Shown: positions 32,143-45,560, counted from the first letter of the stretch. The stretch is DNA of 64,000 bases from Anisodus tanguticus (GCA_034509755.1 CM067557.1:11818001-11882000); one strand, 5' to 3'. A program made the numbers and translations. The notes: generated by a model not told the origin, from the letters alone.

Positions 32143-34569
32143 TTACATTCTCAAAAAAACATGTTCTAAATGCTTGATGATTTCCTGTGGTTCTTCGGTT
32201 GGAATTGGTATTTGTTGGTCAAATTGATCTACGTCGCTTCCACCACTTTCGGATAAGATTTCGTTGTAGTTTTCGTCTTCTTCTTCGTTGATCTCCGGTT
32301 GACCGCACCTTCTCCGCTCCGCTCGTATCCAATCTCTGAATAATACTGCAATTTCCAAGCTGTCTCCGGCTAATGAGTGTCTGTGGTCTCCTATTTGATA
32401 TCTGCCGGCGAAAAAGCGCTTTCGACGCAGATTGATGACGCTTGAATGTTCAAAACATCTCGGGCCATCAATGAAAGTGTCGAAATGTCTTCTCATTCCC
32501 CTCCAAAGTATTTCACAAGTCTTCATGTCCATCTTCATTGATAACTTCTTGGTATGGTACAGAACCCTGCAAAACAAAAATATCCAACTCGCTAATTTGG
32601 TTAGTAGTAGAGGTACGGCCGCACATTCTATTTCTGAGGCTTTCAATACTAGCCGCAGAAACAACATGTCTTTTGTGAGGTTGTGTTGAAGATGAAGAAG
32701 ATGGTATGGAAGCCGGTAAGTTACTAGCATTTTCTTGTTGATAAAATCTATATATTTTTTTGCATTGGTGTTCTACTCTAGACAACACTTCTTCTTTAGT
32801 TTGTTCAATAGGTGGTGGGTGATTTAGATTTTTGGGACTTGGAGGTGGTAGTACTTCTATACAATCGTAAATAGTTTCAATTAGTGATTTAGTACCGTCT
32901 ATTTTAATAGTAGGATTTAATACAGAACCAATAATATAAATAGTGGGAATAGGAATAAAATATTTTTTATTTTGACAAACATTTTTTAATAGCTGCCTTA
33001 TAAGCTAGTTTTTCCATATATTCACTAAGTAATAAAAATATTAGAGTTATATAAAACAACATAGTTGAAATAGTAGGATAATATATACCGGAAAATTCTT
33101 TTGTTGCTTGAAAAAATTTCTCTAAAAATACAATAAGTTCGGAAATTTTTACCCAATCACTATCTAAAATCATATCAGCTGGATATTTATTATGAGAGCT
33201 AAAAAATAAAGTTATAGGTTTTCTATAGTCATAAGCAACAAGTAGTTGCTCGTATAAAGAATTCCACCTAGTGGATACTTCTTGTGGAATTTTTCTATAA
33301 GATAGTCCACAATCGTGACAAGTTTTTTTATATTCTTTTCTACGTTGTACTTTATTACTTTTAAAAATAAAGTTTATAGCAAATTGTATTTACTAAGAAT
33401 GTCTTCAAAAAGTGATAGACCATCCTTTACAATTAAGTTATATATATGGCACGCGCATTTTATATGAAAATGATCTGGAAAAGATGGAGTTAAACTATTT
33501 TTTAAAATTGTAATTGCGTAATTGTTAGAAGAAGCATTATCTAATGTAATAATAATAATTTTATCAGTTATTCTGTAATAATCGCACACTTGATAAATAT
33601 TTTCTGCAATTAAAGTACCAGTGTGCCTATCATCTATATATCTATATGCTGAGATACGTTTTTGCATAGACCATTTTTAATCTATCCAATGACAGGTTAC
33701 CGTTAAATAATCATGACCGTTAGTACTACGGCCTATATTAGAAGTGATAGTCATTTTGCCATTGAAATGATATAATGAATAACGTAAATACTGTTGATAT
33801 TCATGTGCAAATTTAAATACATCTCTCTTAATAGTTGATCTAGAAAAATCGTTAAAAGCAGGATTATACATATCTCTAATGTAATGAATAAAATCGGGAG
33901 ATGAAGGAAATGAAAAAGGCAAACCCTCCACAACAACTAATTTTGATATTGCTTCCTTATCTCTATGTTTATCGTATTTAGGGTCTACAATTCCCCCAGT
34001 CATAGGGTTAATTTGACCCTATACTTGGTCCCGGACAGTATGTGAATCTTGTCCCGATGGAGCGGACGTTTGCGCACCCGATTTTGAAGCCACGTATTGG
34101 GCATACCTAGCTGAATGAGCCCTTGATACGTGTCTCATTAAACCCCCGTCTCACCGTGACCTTTTTCAGTTTTAAATTTTAAAACATCTTTACAAATTTT
34201 ACATCTAGCTACTTGATTCTCTACGTCCCTATCAAAAATTGTCCATGCATCTGATTTTAATGGTCGTTTTGCTGGACCTCGTCTCATACTAGGGGGAATA
34301 AGAGGCATTTCAGTTGAAGGTGCACTAGTGGGTGTGTTGTCATCAACATTAGTGGGTGTATCATCTAGATCATCGTCTAAACTAAAGTCTTCTTGAGTTT
34401 AAGAAAATAGCTCCTCGTCTAAATCTAATGGTATTGTAGGAAAATGTTGAGTATCAACAAAATCATCCTGTGTAGGATTAAGATGACTAGAAGAAGTACC
34501 CTTGCCCTGGTTGCCGCCCCTACTAGAAGAAGCACCCTTATCCTTAAACATACCTCTTAATCCTTTCAT
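32143..34569 (-). pseudogene. hAT transposase, copy 2 (broken)
   Basis: It probably starts at 34569 (MKGLRGMFKDKGASSSRG). The zinc-finger cysteines are intact here (ARCKICKDVLKF), unlike copy 1, but a missing G shifts the frame right after (GETG). A stop lies in the acidic N-terminal region (ELFS-stop-TQED). The core fragments ITSNIGRSTNGHDYLTVTCH and ENIYQVCDYYRITDK and the C-terminal SLAGDSLEIAVLFRDWIRAE are readable. The lesions differ from copy 1, so the two copies decayed independently. Confidence 0.85.
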
Positions 34570-35064
34570 TTTAATTATGATAATAAATAATTAAAGACAA
34601 TAAAATTAAGTGCGCTAAATAAAATAAACAGACAATAATAATTTAATGAAGGAACGAATGTACCAAACGTCGACGTAACGTCGAATCGAGAGGTTGAAAA
34701 TTGAAACTTTGCTCGATGGAAGATCCTCAAGCTAGTTGCCAACTTCACTCCCAATTCCCAAATGAATAAATAAAATTGAATATTTAGTAAACAATGTAGA
34801 CTTGTAGAGAGATATATTGAGAGATTAGAGAGATTGTAGGAAGATTTGTGAGAAAGATGAAGAGAAAATGAGTTATTTATAGTTGGAAAATTGGGTTAAA
34901 GTGTAAATATAATAACTTATGGATTAAAAATAAATATTAAGTGGGTAGGGGGGTTGGGGGAGGGGGGAGGCCTAAAATGGCCGTTGCCCTACGACCAAAA
35001 TCTAAAATGGTCGTTGGTGCAATGACTATATTTGCAAAGGGGGATCGGGGGGCGGGATCGGGGG

Positions 35065-35125
35065 CGGGCTCGGGACGGGCTCGGGACGGGCTCGGGACGG
35101 GCTCGGGACGGGCTCGGGTCGGGGT
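35065..35125. repeat. 11-base GC-rich tandem repeat in hAT subterminal region
   Basis: About five units of cgggctcggga followed by variants (gggtcgggg). It lies 130-190 bases inside the right end of hAT copy 2. In hAT elements such subterminal repeats commonly bind transposase; here that role is inferred. Confidence 0.7.
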
Positions 35126-35264
35126 CGGGTTTGGCGGGCTTGTGGCAGGCTCAGGTCTGGCGGGACGAGACATTGTCCCGTCCCGAGTTCGAGTCCCGCT
35201 ACCATTTTTTTTTTTTTACTCAGGGTCGGGCCGTCCCGGCCCACTGGCCACCCTTAGTTTATAC

Positions 35265-35821
35265 TTTATAGTGTCTTTAGGGCTTGCATATATTTTGAAA
35301 GCCTTTAAGCTCATGTGCGAGTAAAAAAATGACCAAATCTTGGAAATTATTTTTCCTCTTCTTGTTAAGTGTTGATGGTAAGCAAAGAGATATCGTGAAT
35401 TTTTCCTTTTGGAACCGACAAATATATTTAAGAAGTAATTGATGGAATGTGTTAAGTTACGTTACACATTCAGTTGAGGTGTGCAATTTTAAAAAAATAT
35501 ATTTCCTTCTATTCTTTCGTGTATTTTGAAGAATCCACAGGAAATGCCCACACCATGTACCCATAGATGGAGACAGAATTTCAACTTTATGGGTTCTCAT
35601 CGATTTCAAGTGCTAATGACTAGGTTTTAAATTTAATATTTTTAAGTATTAAGTAAAAATTTTAATATAAAAATAATGTTTCAGAAAAAGTTACTGGGTT
35701 TCGCCAAACCGTATATGGGTTTCTAGTACCTCCCCTGCATGTACCGTTCGATATGGTGTGTCTAGGAAAAATAAGTATTCGTATAACATATCAATTTTGG
35801 AGGAGACAATTGACTGATATA
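35265..35821. other. intergenic between hAT copy 2 and copia LTR
   Basis: No gene or repeat recognised. The stretch is AT-rich with short frames only. Confidence 0.4.
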
Positions 35822-36706
35822 TGTTGGATACGAAGATGCAGGAAACGGAAATTACAAGTAACTGCTAAGTATTACAAGAACTGAAATTTCAAAGAACTTG
35901 AACAATAAACTGGAACAGTTTTTGGGTATGCTGAGTCGAGTGTTTGTACTCTGTCTTTAAGACAATATTGCCCCGTATGTATCCTTTCTACGTCCTGGAT
36001 AATTGTCTCCCAAGATAAAACAGCAAGAGAACAAATGAGCAAAGGAAACTCAAGTGTGACCGCGAAGAATTTTGAGTAATGAAATGATGCTGGAAGTTAG
36101 TAGGAAGAACTGATTCTTTGTTTCTGTTTTTCGTCTGTTTTTCTGTGTGTCAACAATGGTGCAAGGGGTCCTTTATATAGTTGGAGAAGAGGCTCATGAA
36201 CTGCCCAATCAGAAGAAACACAGCCCACAACCCATGACCCACGACTTGTGACCCGTGATCCGAGCTCCCGAGAAACCGAAAACCCGAGAACCCGAAACCC
36301 AGAACCGGACGGGACGGGACGGGCGGGCGTCGACGGCGCACGTGTGGGCTTTCCTCGAACCTAAGCACATCTAGGTCCTCCCTCCTTTAAACACATGGAA
36401 TACCCCTTGGGGTCCCAAACCCCAAGCCAACTTTGAGACTTATAAACAAAACAATTCTTTCTTCCTCTACCGATGAGGGAGAATTGATCCCATAGCACAC
36501 TTTTCCATGCTTCAAACACCTCACTTCGTGGATCAATATCTCTTTCATTTCTCAATGAAATTTGACGATCCTTGGCCCTACGGTCATCTACTTACTTAGT
36601 AGATTATGCATGTGTGAAGAACCAGATTCTCCAACATGCGGAACACTAGTGTTTAAGCCATTAAAGTTGGTCGGTCGCAACTCCCGCCAAAGGCATATTT
36701 CCAACA
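35822..36706 (-). repeat. 3' LTR of copia element A
   Basis: 885 bases. It contains a TATA box on the minus strand (ctatataaag, 36171-36180), a GC-rich patch with gggac repeats near 36305-36345 and the polyadenylation side towards 35822. Two other LTRs of the family (about 42163-43229 and 56193-57083) share this layout. Confidence 0.8.
36172..36179 (-). promoter_or_regulatory. TATA box in copia LTR A
   Basis: ctatataaag on the minus strand within the LTR, with a corresponding ctatataaac at about 42438-42447 in LTR B. The position suits retrotransposon transcription away towards lower coordinates, or of a 5' LTR when this sequence serves as one. Confidence 0.5.
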
Positions 36707-37340
36707 ATCCCCTCTTGAAAGAGATTTTGGCGCACTCACATGGTGACTTTTCATCTCCAGCAATATTTCAGCGGACCGATGTTGCATAAGGAGAGGTAGC
36801 TTCAGCTTTGAACCTTCCATAGTTAAATACTATCAGACTTACTTACTGCGCGGTGAACGTGATGTCTTGAACCGTCAGTGTTTAGTGTAAGCCAAGTCAA
36901 TAGTACCAACACAACAAATTCCCTTACTCTCTTCTTCGTAATGTTTTGTCCGTTGTGGCCATGGACAACTTCTTGGATTCTTAAGTGCGTTCATTTGAGG
37001 CGGCCCGTCCTCGCACTTAAATATGTGGTCTCGTACAAGGTATCCTGCTATACCCCACTTCACAAGTGGTAGGAACCATTAAAAGTTTCCCAAAACCTAA
37101 CCTCAACTGTTGAGGATCATTAAAGGTTTTGAAAACTTAACCTTTACCCATACAGTAGATAGCACTTAACGTCTATCGCGGGAACTTCTTTGGATTTGGT
37201 GTTTCTTCACAGAAATCACTATCCGAAGTGCTCATACTTCCACTGAAGCGATCAACTGAACCTTTACAGCTTAGTTTTCCCATTGAACCAAATTACTGGG
37301 ATCTCCAGTTAGTAAGGTTGGGTTACCACCGTATTGGTCC

Positions 37341-40300
37341 TTATTCTTTGGGTTTTAAGCCCATTCCCCTAGACAGGCAAGCCATCCGATCCTTGGATAA
37401 GCCCTTTGTCAATGGATCTGCTATATTATCCTTTGACTTAATGTAATCAATGGATATTATACCCGTGGTGATCAGCTGCCTAACGGTCTTATGCCTCCGT
37501 CGAATATGACGAGACTTGCCATTGTACATAGTATTCCGTGCCCTTCCTAGAGCCGACCGACTGTCGCAGTGGATCATTATCGAAGGTACGAGTTTGTTTC
37601 AACACGGAACATCCTCTAAGAAGTCATAAAGCCACTCAGCTTCTTCTCCTGCTTTATCTAAAGCGATAAACTCCGATTCCATTGTGGATCGGGCGATGCA
37701 AGTTTGCTTAGAGGATTTCCAAGACACAGCCCCACCACCAATTGTAAATACATACCCACTGGTGGACTTGGTGTTCTCTATATCAGATATCCAGTTTGCA
37801 TCACTGTACCACTCTAGTACAGCTGGATATCTTGAATAGTGTAACCTAAAAGTTAGCGTATATTTCAGGTATTGTAATACCCGATTCAACGCCTTCCAGT
37901 GATCATCACTGGGATTACTGGTAAACCTAGCCAACTTATTGACTGCATAAGCAATATCAGGTCGGGTGCAGCTTGTTATATACATCAAACTACCGATCAC
38001 CTGTGCATATTGCTCCTGGTATACAGGTGCACCAAGATTTTTATCAAGCTTTTGATTTGTATCCATTGGTGACTTTATCGGTGAACTGTCTAACATCTCG
38101 AACTTTCTCAAAACATCCTCGATGTAGTGAGACTGAGATAAGACCAGTCCGTCAGACGTCTTAGAGATTTTTATCCCTAAGATGACATCTGCGATACCCA
38201 TATCCTTCATGTTGAAGCATTGTTTCAACATGTTTTTAGTCTCTAGGATTACCCTAAGACTGCTTCATGTGATCAACATGTCGTCTACATACAAGCATAT
38301 CATAACAAATGAGTCAGAGTTACCTTTCGTGTAGACACATTTATCACACTCATTAATGGCGAAACCATTCGATAGTAGAGTACTATCAATTTTTTCATGC
38401 CATTGGTTCGGGGCTTGTTTCAGCCCATACAGAGATTTGACAAGTCGATAGACTTTCTTCTCTTGCCCTTGAACCACATACCCCTCGGGTTGGTCCATAT
38501 AAATTTCTTCTTCCAAATCACCATTTAGGAGGCTATCTTGACATCCATTTGATGTATCTCAAGGTCACGCAAAGCTGCGATCGCAATGAATACCCGTATG
38601 GATGTCATCCGGGATATCGGGGAGTCAAAGTAGTCAAGACCTTCTGTCTGCCGATAGCCTTTGACTACCAACCTGGCCTTGTACTTGTCTATAGACCCAT
38701 CTGCTTTATATTTCCGTTTGAGTATCCATTTACAACCCAACGGTTTATTTCCCGGAGGAAGATCAACCAACTCCCAAATATGGTTATGCACAATGGAGCC
38801 TATTTCACTCTCAATAGCTTCTTTTTCAGAGCGGTGCCACTGGAGTTGACAACGCTTTAGTAATTGTCCTTGGTTCATCATTAACCATATAAGCTACAAA
38901 GTCGGGACCGAAGGATTTATCCTTCCTGGCCCTTTTACTTCGCCTTAGATCCATCTCTGGAGTCTCCAAGTTCTGAGAATCTGGAACACTAGATTCCGGA
39001 TGTTCAGCCACCTCAAGATCCGCTAGATCTCAACCATCTAGATCCGGGCCGTCAACGACTCCCGGTTCTTGAGAACTTTGTTCATAACTTCGTTTGCGAG
39101 AGGTTATGTTTTTTTCCTTTCCAGAAAAGGTATTTTCAAAGAATAGAGCATTCCTTGATTCCATGATTGTACCCTGGTGGATATCTGGAATATCTGACTT
39201 ATGCACTAAGAATCGATAAGCACTAATGTTAATTCCATATCCGATGAATATGCAATCTACAGTCTTAGGCCCAATCTTGACCTGCTTTGGCTTGGGGTAC
39301 TTCAACCTTTGCCAAACAACCCCATACCTTAAAATATTTGTAGGTGGGTTTCTTTCCCTTCCATGATTCATATGGAATTTTGTCCTTACCCTTATGTGGG
39401 ACTCTGTTAAGAATCGTATTAGCGGTAATGACGACTTCTCCCCACATGTTTTGGGGAAGATCGGAATTGATGAGCAAGGCTTCATCATTTCCTTTAATGT
39501 GCGGTTCTTATGTTCCGCCACACCGTTCGATTGGAGTGAGTATGGAGCCGTCGTTTGATGAACAATGCCTTCTTGGGCACAATATTCCTCAAATGGCGCT
39601 ACATATTCTCCCCCTATATCGCTACGAATAGATTTAATCCGTAGGCTTAGTTGGTTCTCAACTTCTGCTTTGTAACATCGGAACGCTTCAAAGGCTTCAT
39701 CCTTACTTTTCAACAAGTAAATGTAACAATACATTGTGCTATCATCAATGAATGTCACAAAGTACTTGTTCCCCCCTCTAGTTTGTGCGAACTTCAAATC
39801 ACATATATCTGTGTGAATAAGTTCTAGAGGAGCGGTATTTCTTTCGACGGATCGAAAAGGAAGCTTGGTGAGTTTTGCCTCTACGCATACCTCACACTTA
39901 TGTTGAGGGTTTACGTCGATAGACGGAAACAACTCCATCTTTACTAGCCTTTGGATAGACTTGTAGTTAACGTGTCCTAATCTATGATGCCATAAATTAG
40001 AAGACTCAAGCAAATAAGAAGAAGGTTCAACTTTATTACTTAGACGCATTACAGACATGACATTTACTTTGAAGAGGCCTTTACAGACGAAGCCTCTCCC
40101 CACAAAAGTACCATTTTTAGTGAGTACAAACTTATTGGATTCAAACACTAGCCTAAAACCAGCATTAACCAATAAAGGTCCAGAAATTAAATTTCTTCTA
40201 ATCTCTGGGACGTGCATCACTTCCTTCAAAGTGAGCTCTTTTCCGGAAGTCATCTTCAGGACCACCTTTCTTACCCCCAACACGTCAGACGAAGCGTTGT

Positions 40301-41288
40301 TGCCCATGAACAACTTCTTATCGGTGACTGGTGTGTACGTGGAGAAGGCATCTCTGTTGGAACAGATGTGTTTGGTAGCACCTGTGTCCATCCACCACTG
40401 CATCGGATTCTCAACCAGGTTTGCTTCTAGCACCACTGCCGAGAACTCCTCAATCATGTCATCCAGGAGCGTGTCCTTGACGATGTTAGCATGCGCCTTG
40501 CCTTTAGCCTTGGCTTTCTGTTGTTGCTCAGTCTTGAGCTTGCGGCATTCCTTGATCTTATGACCAGGTTTCCTACAGTGGTGACAGTTACCTCTGAACA
40601 TCTCCGCTGCGTGGGCCTTGCCGTCTTTCTGAAACTTCCGCTTCTTGCTTGAGTTCCCTTTGGCCTCAACCATATTTTCCTTTGCCCCAGCAGGTTGTTT
40701 ACCCCTAGGCAAGGCCTTCTTGTTATCTTCTTGGATTTGGAGTTTGATAACAAGCTGTTAAAAGGCCATCTCCTTTATCTTGAGTTTCAAATAACTCATA
40801 AACTCATTCCACGAAGGAGGTAACTTTTCAATCAGCGATGCAACCAAAAACTGCTCATTTGGTTTCATTCCTTCCAAATCTAGGTGATGTAAAATCATTT
40901 GAAATTCCTGGACTTGGGACATCAATGTCTTACTATCCACCATTTGGAATTTTAGAAATTTTCCAACGATGAACTTCTTAGTACCCGCATCTTGTGCGTT
41001 GTACTTCTTTTGCAGTTTTTCCCACAGCTCTTTGGCAGTGCCAACGGTGCAATAGACCGTGTAGAGAGGGTCTGCCAAGCAGTTCAGTATGTAATTCTTA
41101 CACATGAAATCGCTATGATTCCATGCATCAAGACCATCTTCATGCCATTAATGACATGAATACCAAGGCCCCCTTCACCCGTTTCATTAGGCGAAGAGTC
41201 CATTTTATCTCCAGCTTATGGAGGATCTCCGTTAGGAACCGGGCCATGCCCATAACTGTTAAGTAGAATAACATCTTCTGCTGCCATC
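37341..41288 (-). pseudogene. copia gag-pol polyprotein, element A (near complete, broken)
   Basis: Order: gag (41288-40500) with a stop near its start and a CCHC knuckle (CHHCRKPGHKIKEC); protease WWMDTGATKHICSNRDAF; integrase HHCC region (HHRLGHVNYKS, CEVCVEAK) and catalytic D, D and E in LIHTDICD, RSDIGGEY and NGVAEHKNR; reverse transcriptase (KARLVVKGYRQTEGLDYFDS, LYGLKQAPNQWHEK, YVDD); RNase H (STMESEFIALDKAGEEAEWL, DNIADPLTKGL). The main open frame (40712-39030) changes frame after the integrase glutamate and returns about 200 bases later; the missing stretch is readable in another frame at 39477-39265. Further frameshifts separate the RT pieces. It is inactive but not old. Confidence 0.85.
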
Positions 41289-42162
41289 TCTTAAAGTTTG
41301 AGCTCGTGAATTTTTTAGAATGATCATGATGGAATGCGGAGGATGGAGCAGTAGCGGGGAAGGCAACAGAGTCACTGTCTTGGGTTAAATTTGTAACAAA
41401 AGCGAAAAAATAGCCAATTTACGACTCTTTCTCCAATAAAAAACTACAAAAAGAGGTGAAGAGACAAATCCATGGAGTGACTGTCTGTAGTCAGTACATA
41501 AAATGGACAAAGTAGTTGACGTATGGTAGGTGGCCTGAAAAGTGAAAACGCTGCATCACTTTGTAGAGTAGGTAAAAGAAAATCCAAGCTAACATGTCCA
41601 ATCCAACCCTGAAATGAGCTGACATTTCCATTATGCTATAGAATCCAAGGCAATCCATTACCCAAACAGTCAATGGCGGAGCAAAAGACCTTTTTACGGA
41701 TATTTAGTGCAAACATTATATTTGTGCAAAAAATATAAATATTAATTTAAACGAATTAAAATCTTAAATTCATAAACTTATTTCATTGCAAGTATTTTTA
41801 ATTGAAGTATTTGAATATCACTTTCACATAATAAAAATATTATTTTGGGAATGGGAATAATTGTTTCACTTGAATATTCATCAAAATCTATTTTTCAAAT
41901 TATAAAATTTTTATGTTAAGTATGAAGTTGAAATAATGAATAAAATTATCAAAACAACATTATTTGAAATGATTTTCAAATATATTGTAGTCGAATTAAT
42001 AAATCTAAAACTTTGTTCCATAATGGACTGGTTTTAGTTTATGTTTTATCTTTGATATTATAAATGGTATATTTATGCAATCAAAGGATAAATAAAGATT
42101 TCAATAATTCAACTAGAAATCTGAAAATTACAATATAACAACAAAAGCCGAAATTACGATTT
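41289..42162. other. unassigned stretch between copia elements
   Basis: The first 120 bases may be the untranslated leader of element A. The rest is AT-rich without LTR, gene or repeat signals. The expected 5' LTR of element A is absent here. Confidence 0.4.
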
Positions 42163-43229
42163 TGTTGAAGACCGAAAAATGGAAACTGGTTTATGCTTTG
42201 AGTCGAGTGTAGCACTCTGTCCTTAAGACAATATTGCCCCGTATGTATCCTTTATACGTCCCGGACAATTTGTCTCCCAAGATAAAACAAGAATGGAACC
42301 CTTGAGCAAAGGAAACTCAAGAGCTACCGTGAAGAATATTGAGTAACGAAATGATGCTTGGAAGTTGTAGGAAGAAGATTTTTTCTGGTTGTGTATTTTC
42401 GTGCATATCAAGTGTGCTCAACAATGGTGTAAGGGGGTGTTTATATAGGTGAAGGAGGGGCTGAAAAACTGCCTCGAAAACTCGCCTCCATAATAGCCAA
42501 ATAATGGCCATTATGGAGGTAGTAAAGTCACCAACATAAATGGTGAAAGACCAACTGTTTTGGCCATTATAGGAGGAGTAATTCAGCCAAAATAAATGGC
42601 TGAATTGAGAGCTTGGACGTTTCTGGCTTTGACTGTCGAAATTCCAACTTTCGAAAAACTTCGGGGACCAAACTCGTACATCTTGAAACTTCGGGGACCA
42701 AACTGTACATCCGAAAGAATTCTCGGTCCAAACCGCACATCTGAAACTTCGGGATCAAACTGTACTTCGGCAAAGTTTTCGGCCCAAAAAGATAATATCG
42801 AGAGGCCCACAGCCCACGCCCGAACCGGAACCGACCGGACGGACGGGCGGGCGGCGGCGCGCGCGTGTGGTCTTTACTTGAACCGAAGCACATCTAGGTC
42901 CTCCCTCCTTTAAACACATGGGATACCCCTTGGGGTCCCAAACCCCAAACCAATTTCGAGTCTTATATACACAACAATTCTTTCTTCCTCTACCGATGTG
43001 GGAGAATTACACACAATACCACACTTTCCATGCTTCAAACACCTTACTTCGTGAACCAATATCTCTTTCATTTCTCAATGAAATTTGACGATTCTTGGCC
43101 CTACGGTTATCTACGTACTTAGTAGATCATGCATGTGTGAAGAACCGGATTCTCCAACATACGTTACACTAGTGTTTAAGCCGTTAAAGTTGGTCGGTCG
43201 CAACTCCCGCCAAAGGCAAATTTTCAACA
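42163..43229 (-). repeat. 3' LTR of copia element B
   Basis: It aligns with LTR A through atattgccccgtatgtatcc, the TATA region, the GC-rich patch (gacgggcgggcggcggcg), acatctaggtcctccctcct and cccgccaaaggcaaat. It has an additional block near 42490-42600 with repeated ggccattat motifs that LTR A lacks. Confidence 0.75.
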
Positions 43230-45409
43230 ATCCCCTCTTGAAAGAGATTTTGGCGCACTCACATGGTGTCTTTTCATTTCCGGCAATATTTCGGCGGACC
43301 GATGTTGCATAAGGAGAGGTAGCCTCGCCTTTGAACCTTCCATAGTTGAATACCATCGGACTTACTTACCGCGCGTGAACGTGATGTCTTGAACCGTCGG
43401 TGTTTAGTGTAAGCCAAGACAACGGTACCAACACAACAAATTCCCTTACTCTCTTCTTCGTAATGTTTTGTCCGTTTTGGCCATGGACAACGTCTTGGAT
43501 TCTTAAGTGCGTTCAATTTGAGGCGGCCCGTCCTCGCACTTAAATAGGTGGTCTCCTACAAGGTATCCTGCTATACCCCACTTCACAAGTGTTAGGAACC
43601 ATTAAAAGTTTTCCAAAGACCTAACCTCAACTGTTGAGAATACCGTCTAAGCAAGATTTTATTCATACAAAATATGATTTTCACTCTCGACCGTTGGTTT
43701 TCCAACTGTTGGCTTTGTAACTTCAGTCAATGTTTCGTGATCGGATTCATTGTTTCGTTTTATCCGAGACTTTCGGGACCAAAATGTTAACATTTCGGGA
43801 CCAAAATGAAAGTTCGGGAAGAAGCCCAACAGTTCGGCAAACCAATTCGATCCTCTTCTTCCAACTCTCCGATTTGGAAGGTCGTTTTCAACACCCATGC
43901 CATGTAAGATTACAATGGCCCCGGATGTGAAGCTACTCACAGGGAGCACTTTTTACAACCCAAAGGTTCTTTTCCGGAGGAAGATTAACTATTACACACG
44001 TATGGTTCTATATATGGAATCTATTTCTCCCTTTAGCTTCTTTCCAAAGCGGCGCTTTTGGAGATAACAATTATTTGTTAATTGTCCATGGTTCGTTCTC
44101 AACCATACAAGCTAGAAGGACTGGAACAAGTCTTTGTCCCCTCTTTGCTCCGTCTTGGTTCAACATCTAGAATCCCCGAGTTCTCAGATCTGGAATATTA
44201 AGTTCTCCCTTTCGAGTCATGAAGATACGGAACGTCTAGTTCCGGACAGTCAGCCCTCGCGGGTTCTTGTTAACCTTGAGCAATTACTCCTTTTTCCTTT
44301 TTCAAGGAAAGTTATCTCCAAAGAATTCTTCTTTGACGCCAAGAGGCGATAAAACTACTTGTTATTTGCAGAGAAAATATGCAATCTACGATCTTAGGTA
44401 TGAAACCACCCCACATCACAACATTTGTATGTGAGATCCTTTCCATGTCTCACACGGAGGGTTATCCTTATCCTTATGCGAAGTTCTGTTGAGAATCGCA
44501 TTAGCGGTAAGGATCGCCTTGCCCCACATAATTTGGGAGTACGGCTTTGCGCTTGGCTAACACCGTTAGACTGAGGTGAGTAGTGAGCAGTCGTTTAATA
44601 AACGATGCTTCAAATTCTCCCCCTCTATCACTACGAATTTCTCAATCCGTAGGCTTAGTTGATTTTCAACTTCTGCTTTGTAGGCTTCAACAACTTCATC
44701 TTTGCTTTTCAATAAACAAAGGATTCCATACGTTGTACCATCATCAATGAAGATCACAACGTACTTGTCTCCCCCCCTCTATTTTGTATGAACTTTAAAT
44801 CACCCAAGTAGGTGTGACTAAGTTCTAGAGGAGCGGTGCTTCTTTCGTTATTCCCTTGACGGAATTTGGAAAGGTGATTTTGCCTCTTCGCCTACCTCAC
44901 ATTCATTTTGAGGGTTTATGTCGACAGTAGGCAACAATCTCAACATCGTTAGCTTTTGAATGACTTGCTATTTAACGTGTCTTAATCTATGATGTCATAG
45001 ATGCACGGATTACAATATATCATTCATTTGGCTATAGACGTATTGTACCACTCTTAGTTATTACGGACCTGTTGGACTAGTCTCAAATCAGATTTGACCA
45101 ACAACGTCCTTTAACCAAGTTAGGAACATGTATCACCTCTTTTAGAGTGATCTCATTCCTTGAAGTCCTATTGAGGACAACCTCTCCAGCCCCTTCTACT
45201 TTAGAGGTGGCGTTGCTTCACATGAACAACCTCTTGCCCGTGGTTAGGGCGTAACCGGATCATTTGTGATCTAGATACTCTACGGCCTACTCCGGTGCTT
45301 TGGCGGGCGAGTGTCCAATTTCTTTCTTGCCTTTCTTTAGGCCTTCAGATCATTCAGGACCTGGAAACTCTGGCCCACCTTACTAGGTGTCCATTACTTT
45401 TCCTATGAA

Positions 45410-45560
45410 ATGAATTTTGGCACCACTCCAGTCGCCCGGAGGCTTTATATGACTGAGTGTCCAATATCATCATATCAAAGGAATTTTGGCCCACTTCCGG
45501 TCGCCGGAGGCTTTGTATGACCGAGTGTCCAATATCATCCTATGAAGGATCTTCTGCCAA
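45410..45560 (+). repeat. tandem duplication of about 70-75 bases
   Basis: Both copies contain gtcg-ccggaggctt-tatgac-gagtgtccaatatcatc. It lies in the decayed upstream part of element B. Confidence 0.65.

Larger units (their letters stand above)
31768..35256 (-). mobile_element. hAT element copy 2, complete with 8-bp target duplication
   Basis: Ends are TAGTGGTGGCCAGTGGGCC (left) and the complement of TAAGGGTGGCCAGTGGGCC (right). GTTTATAC flanks both sides (31760-31767 and 35257-35264). Length is 3489 bases. The right subterminal region (about 35065-35125) has five tandem copies of an 11-base cgggctcggga unit. Overall layout and sequence match copy 1, in the same orientation about 14 kb away. 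Confidence 0.92.
35822..41288 (-). mobile_element. TNT1-like Ty1/copia element A, 5' LTR missing
   Basis: The 3' LTR is 35822-36706. It starts TGTTGGAAATATGCC on the minus strand and its far end reads tgttgga on +, giving matching inverted ends. A polypurine tract (aagaggggat, 36707-36716) sits directly before it. The internal region runs to the gag start at 41288. No matching LTR or tRNA-Met primer site was found above 41288, so the 5' end is lost or replaced. A 500-base untranslated segment lies between pol and the LTR. Confidence 0.85.

Noticed and set aside
34937..35324. Several long Gly/Arg/Pro-rich frames on both strands
   Set aside because: They arise from the GC-rich tandem repeats at the hAT right end, which lack stops in all frames.
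42163..43229. LTR B considered as the missing 5' LTR of element A
   Set aside because: The polypurine tract and the pol-LTR untranslated segment lie on its upper side, so it is the 3' LTR of a separate element; no primer site lies below it.
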